In this document: in pieces, positions 62,857 through 64,000 of the stretch
Position numbering within the stretch: position 1 is the stretch's first letter
How the letters are laid out: the number at the start of each line of letters is the position of its first letter
The notes under the pieces: model-generated
Told to the model about the DNA's origin: nothing
Seen by the model: only the letters and a program-made list of their open reading frames with translations
The model's database searches: none
DNA from: Pseudomonas putida
Lineage (GTDB): Bacteria > Pseudomonadota > Gammaproteobacteria > Pseudomonadales > Pseudomonadaceae
NCBI RefSeq assembly: GCF_001976065.1
Contig: NZ_MNAH01000010.1
Span: 1 to 64,000, forward strand
Direction: 5' to 3'
DNA length: 64,000 nt
Translations under genes and position numbers: made by a program

Positions 62857-64000
62857 TCAGGCCATTTCAGCCGTAGTCTCGAACTCGAAGGTCAGTTCGC
62901 CGTCCTTGATGTCGATGTGAACCACACCGCCATGTTCGGCCAGTTCGCCAAAGAGGATCTCCTCCGCCAGCGGGCGCTTGATCTTGTCCTGGATCAGGCG
63001 CGCCATCGGACGAGCTCCCATTGCCGAGTCGTAACCGCCAGCCGCCAACCAGCTGCGAGCCGCATCGGTGACTTCCAGCAACACGCGCTTGTCTTCCAGC
63101 TGCGCCTGAAGTTCGGTAAGGAACTTGTCCACCACGCTCTTGATGACCTCATGGCTGAGGCGACCAAACTGGATAATGGTGTCCAGACGGTTGCGGAACT
63201 CTGGCGTAAAGCTCTTCTTGATCACTTCCATCGCATCGGACGAGTGGTCCTGATGGGTGAAACCGATCGAAGCACGGGCTGCGGTTTCGGCACCGGCGTT
63301 GGTCGTCATGATAACGATCACGTTACGGAAGTCGGCCTTGCGCCCGTTGTTATCGGTCAGCGTTCCGTGATCCATCACCTGCAGCAGCAGGTTGAAGACC
63401 TCCGGGTGCGCCTTCTCGATTTCATCGAGCAACAGCACGCAGTGTGGCTGCTTGGTGATGGCCTCGGTCAGCAGACCGCCCTGATCGAACCCGACATAGC
63501 CTGGAGGTGCACCGATCAGACGCGATACGGTGTGGCGCTCCATGTACTCGGACATGTCGAAGCGAATCAGCTCGACACCCAGCGCCTTGGCCAGCTGACG
63601 TGCCGCTTCGGTTTTACCGACGCCGGTAGGACCCGCAAACAGGAACGAACCGACTGGCTTGTCAGGCGACTTGAGGCCGGCACGGGACAGCTTGATCGCG
63701 GTCGCCAACGAATCGATCGCAGCATCCTGGCCAAACACCGTCAGCTTCAGGTCACGCTCAAGGTTACGCAGCAGCTCTTTATCGGAACTGGTGACGTGTT
63801 TTGGCGGAATCCGCGCGATTTTCGCGACGATGTCCTCGACTTGTGGCACCTCGATGCGCTTGACGCGCATTTCGATGGGTTGCAGGCGCTGATAGGCACC
63901 CGCCTCGTCGATCACGTCGATCGCCTTGTCCGGCATGTGCCGGTCATTGATGTAGCGTGAAGCCAGTTCGGCAGCGGCGCGCAGGGCCTCATCACTGTAT
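62857..64000 (-). CDS. clpA: ATP-dependent Clp protease ATP-binding subunit ClpA, C-terminal part
   Basis: The frame runs open to the end of the window, giving 381 residues of the C-terminal half. Visible are the end of the first AAA+ module (SDEALRAAAELASRYINDRH, DKAIDVIDEAGA), the second Walker A FLFAGPTGVGKTEAARQLAK, Walker B CVLLLDEIEKAHPEVFNLLL, and the conserved C-terminal DGELTFEFE. ClpA unfolds substrates for ClpP and acts with the aat/bpt tags. The N-terminal domain is outside the window. Confidence 0.96.
   Translation of the reverse strand, partial: YSDEALRAAAELASRYINDRHMPDKAIDVIDEAGAYQRLQPIEMRVKRIEVPQVEDIVAKIARIPPKHVTSSDKELLRNLERDLKLTVFGQDAAIDSLATAIKLSRAGLKSPDKPVGSFLFAGPTGVGKTEAARQLAKALGVELIRFDMSEYMERHTVSRLIGAPPGYVGFDQGGLLTEAITKQPHCVLLLDEIEKAHPEVFNLLLQVMDHGTLTDNNGRKADFRNVIVIMTTNAGAETAARASIGFTHQDHSSDAMEVIKKSFTPEFRNRLDTIIQFGRLSHEVIKSVVDKFLTELQAQLEDKRVLLEVTDAARSWLAAGGYDSAMGARPMARLIQDKIKRPLAEEILFGELAEHGGVVHIDIKDGELTFEFETTAEMA

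Overview
The window comes from a Pseudomonas chromosome, most likely the P. fluorescens group. The order tusDCBE, ybiB/trpD2-like gene, cysG, serS, crcB, rarA, lolA, ftsK, trxB, aat, bpt, infA, clpA is the conserved Pseudomonas backbone. GC is high, and REP/REPIN inverted repeats typical of fluorescent pseudomonads sit between backbone genes. No tRNA, rRNA or CRISPR array was seen.

Left backbone (1-13238): the end of gcvP, glyA and a lipA-type lipoyl synthase (glycine cleavage and lipoylation); a peptidoglycan pair (D-Ala-D-Ala dipeptidase and L,D-transpeptidase); a fatty-acid-hydroxylase-family membrane enzyme; an isochorismatase-family hydrolase; ggt; ogt; a hemerythrin; small genes; a DUF1275 membrane protein; and the tusDCBE sulfur relay for tRNA 2-thiolation.

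Genomic island (about 13239-49668): about 36 kb separates tusE from the ybiB-like gene, which lie close together in related genomes. It opens with four overlapping genes, three tyrosine recombinases and a small HTH/coiled-coil protein. This is the ginABCD signature of GInt elements (genomic islands with three integrases). The cargo comprises (a) a DUF2971 / KAP-NTPase / DUF2384 / orphan HipB-like segment that looks like phage defence or toxin-antitoxin DNA; (b) two tandem LssY_C-type lipoproteins; (c) two MITE-like elements; (d) an AraC-associated catabolic and envelope-transport cluster: TauD-like dioxygenase, dihydroxyacetophenone-dioxygenase-like cupin, DUF1302 barrel, DUF1329 periplasmic protein, YCF48 protein, RND/MMPL permease, acyl-CoA dehydrogenase and FadB-like protein on one strand, and epoxide hydrolase, acyl-CoA ligase, MFS and YeiH-type exporter on the other; (e) a controller-like XRE gene divergent from a two-gene SF2 helicase operon; and (f) an AT-rich right end. 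A 53-bp sequence just after ginD recurs in the same orientation at the right end (39/53 identical), a strong hint about element boundaries or cargo capture.

Right backbone (49624-64000): ybiB-like gene, glutathionyl-hydroquinone reductase, cysG, serS, crcB, rarA, lolA and ftsK (all leftward from cysG to ftsK), then trxB, aat, bpt and infA rightward, and the 3' part of clpA. Assignments rest on reading motifs, gene order and overlaps directly; no database search was run.
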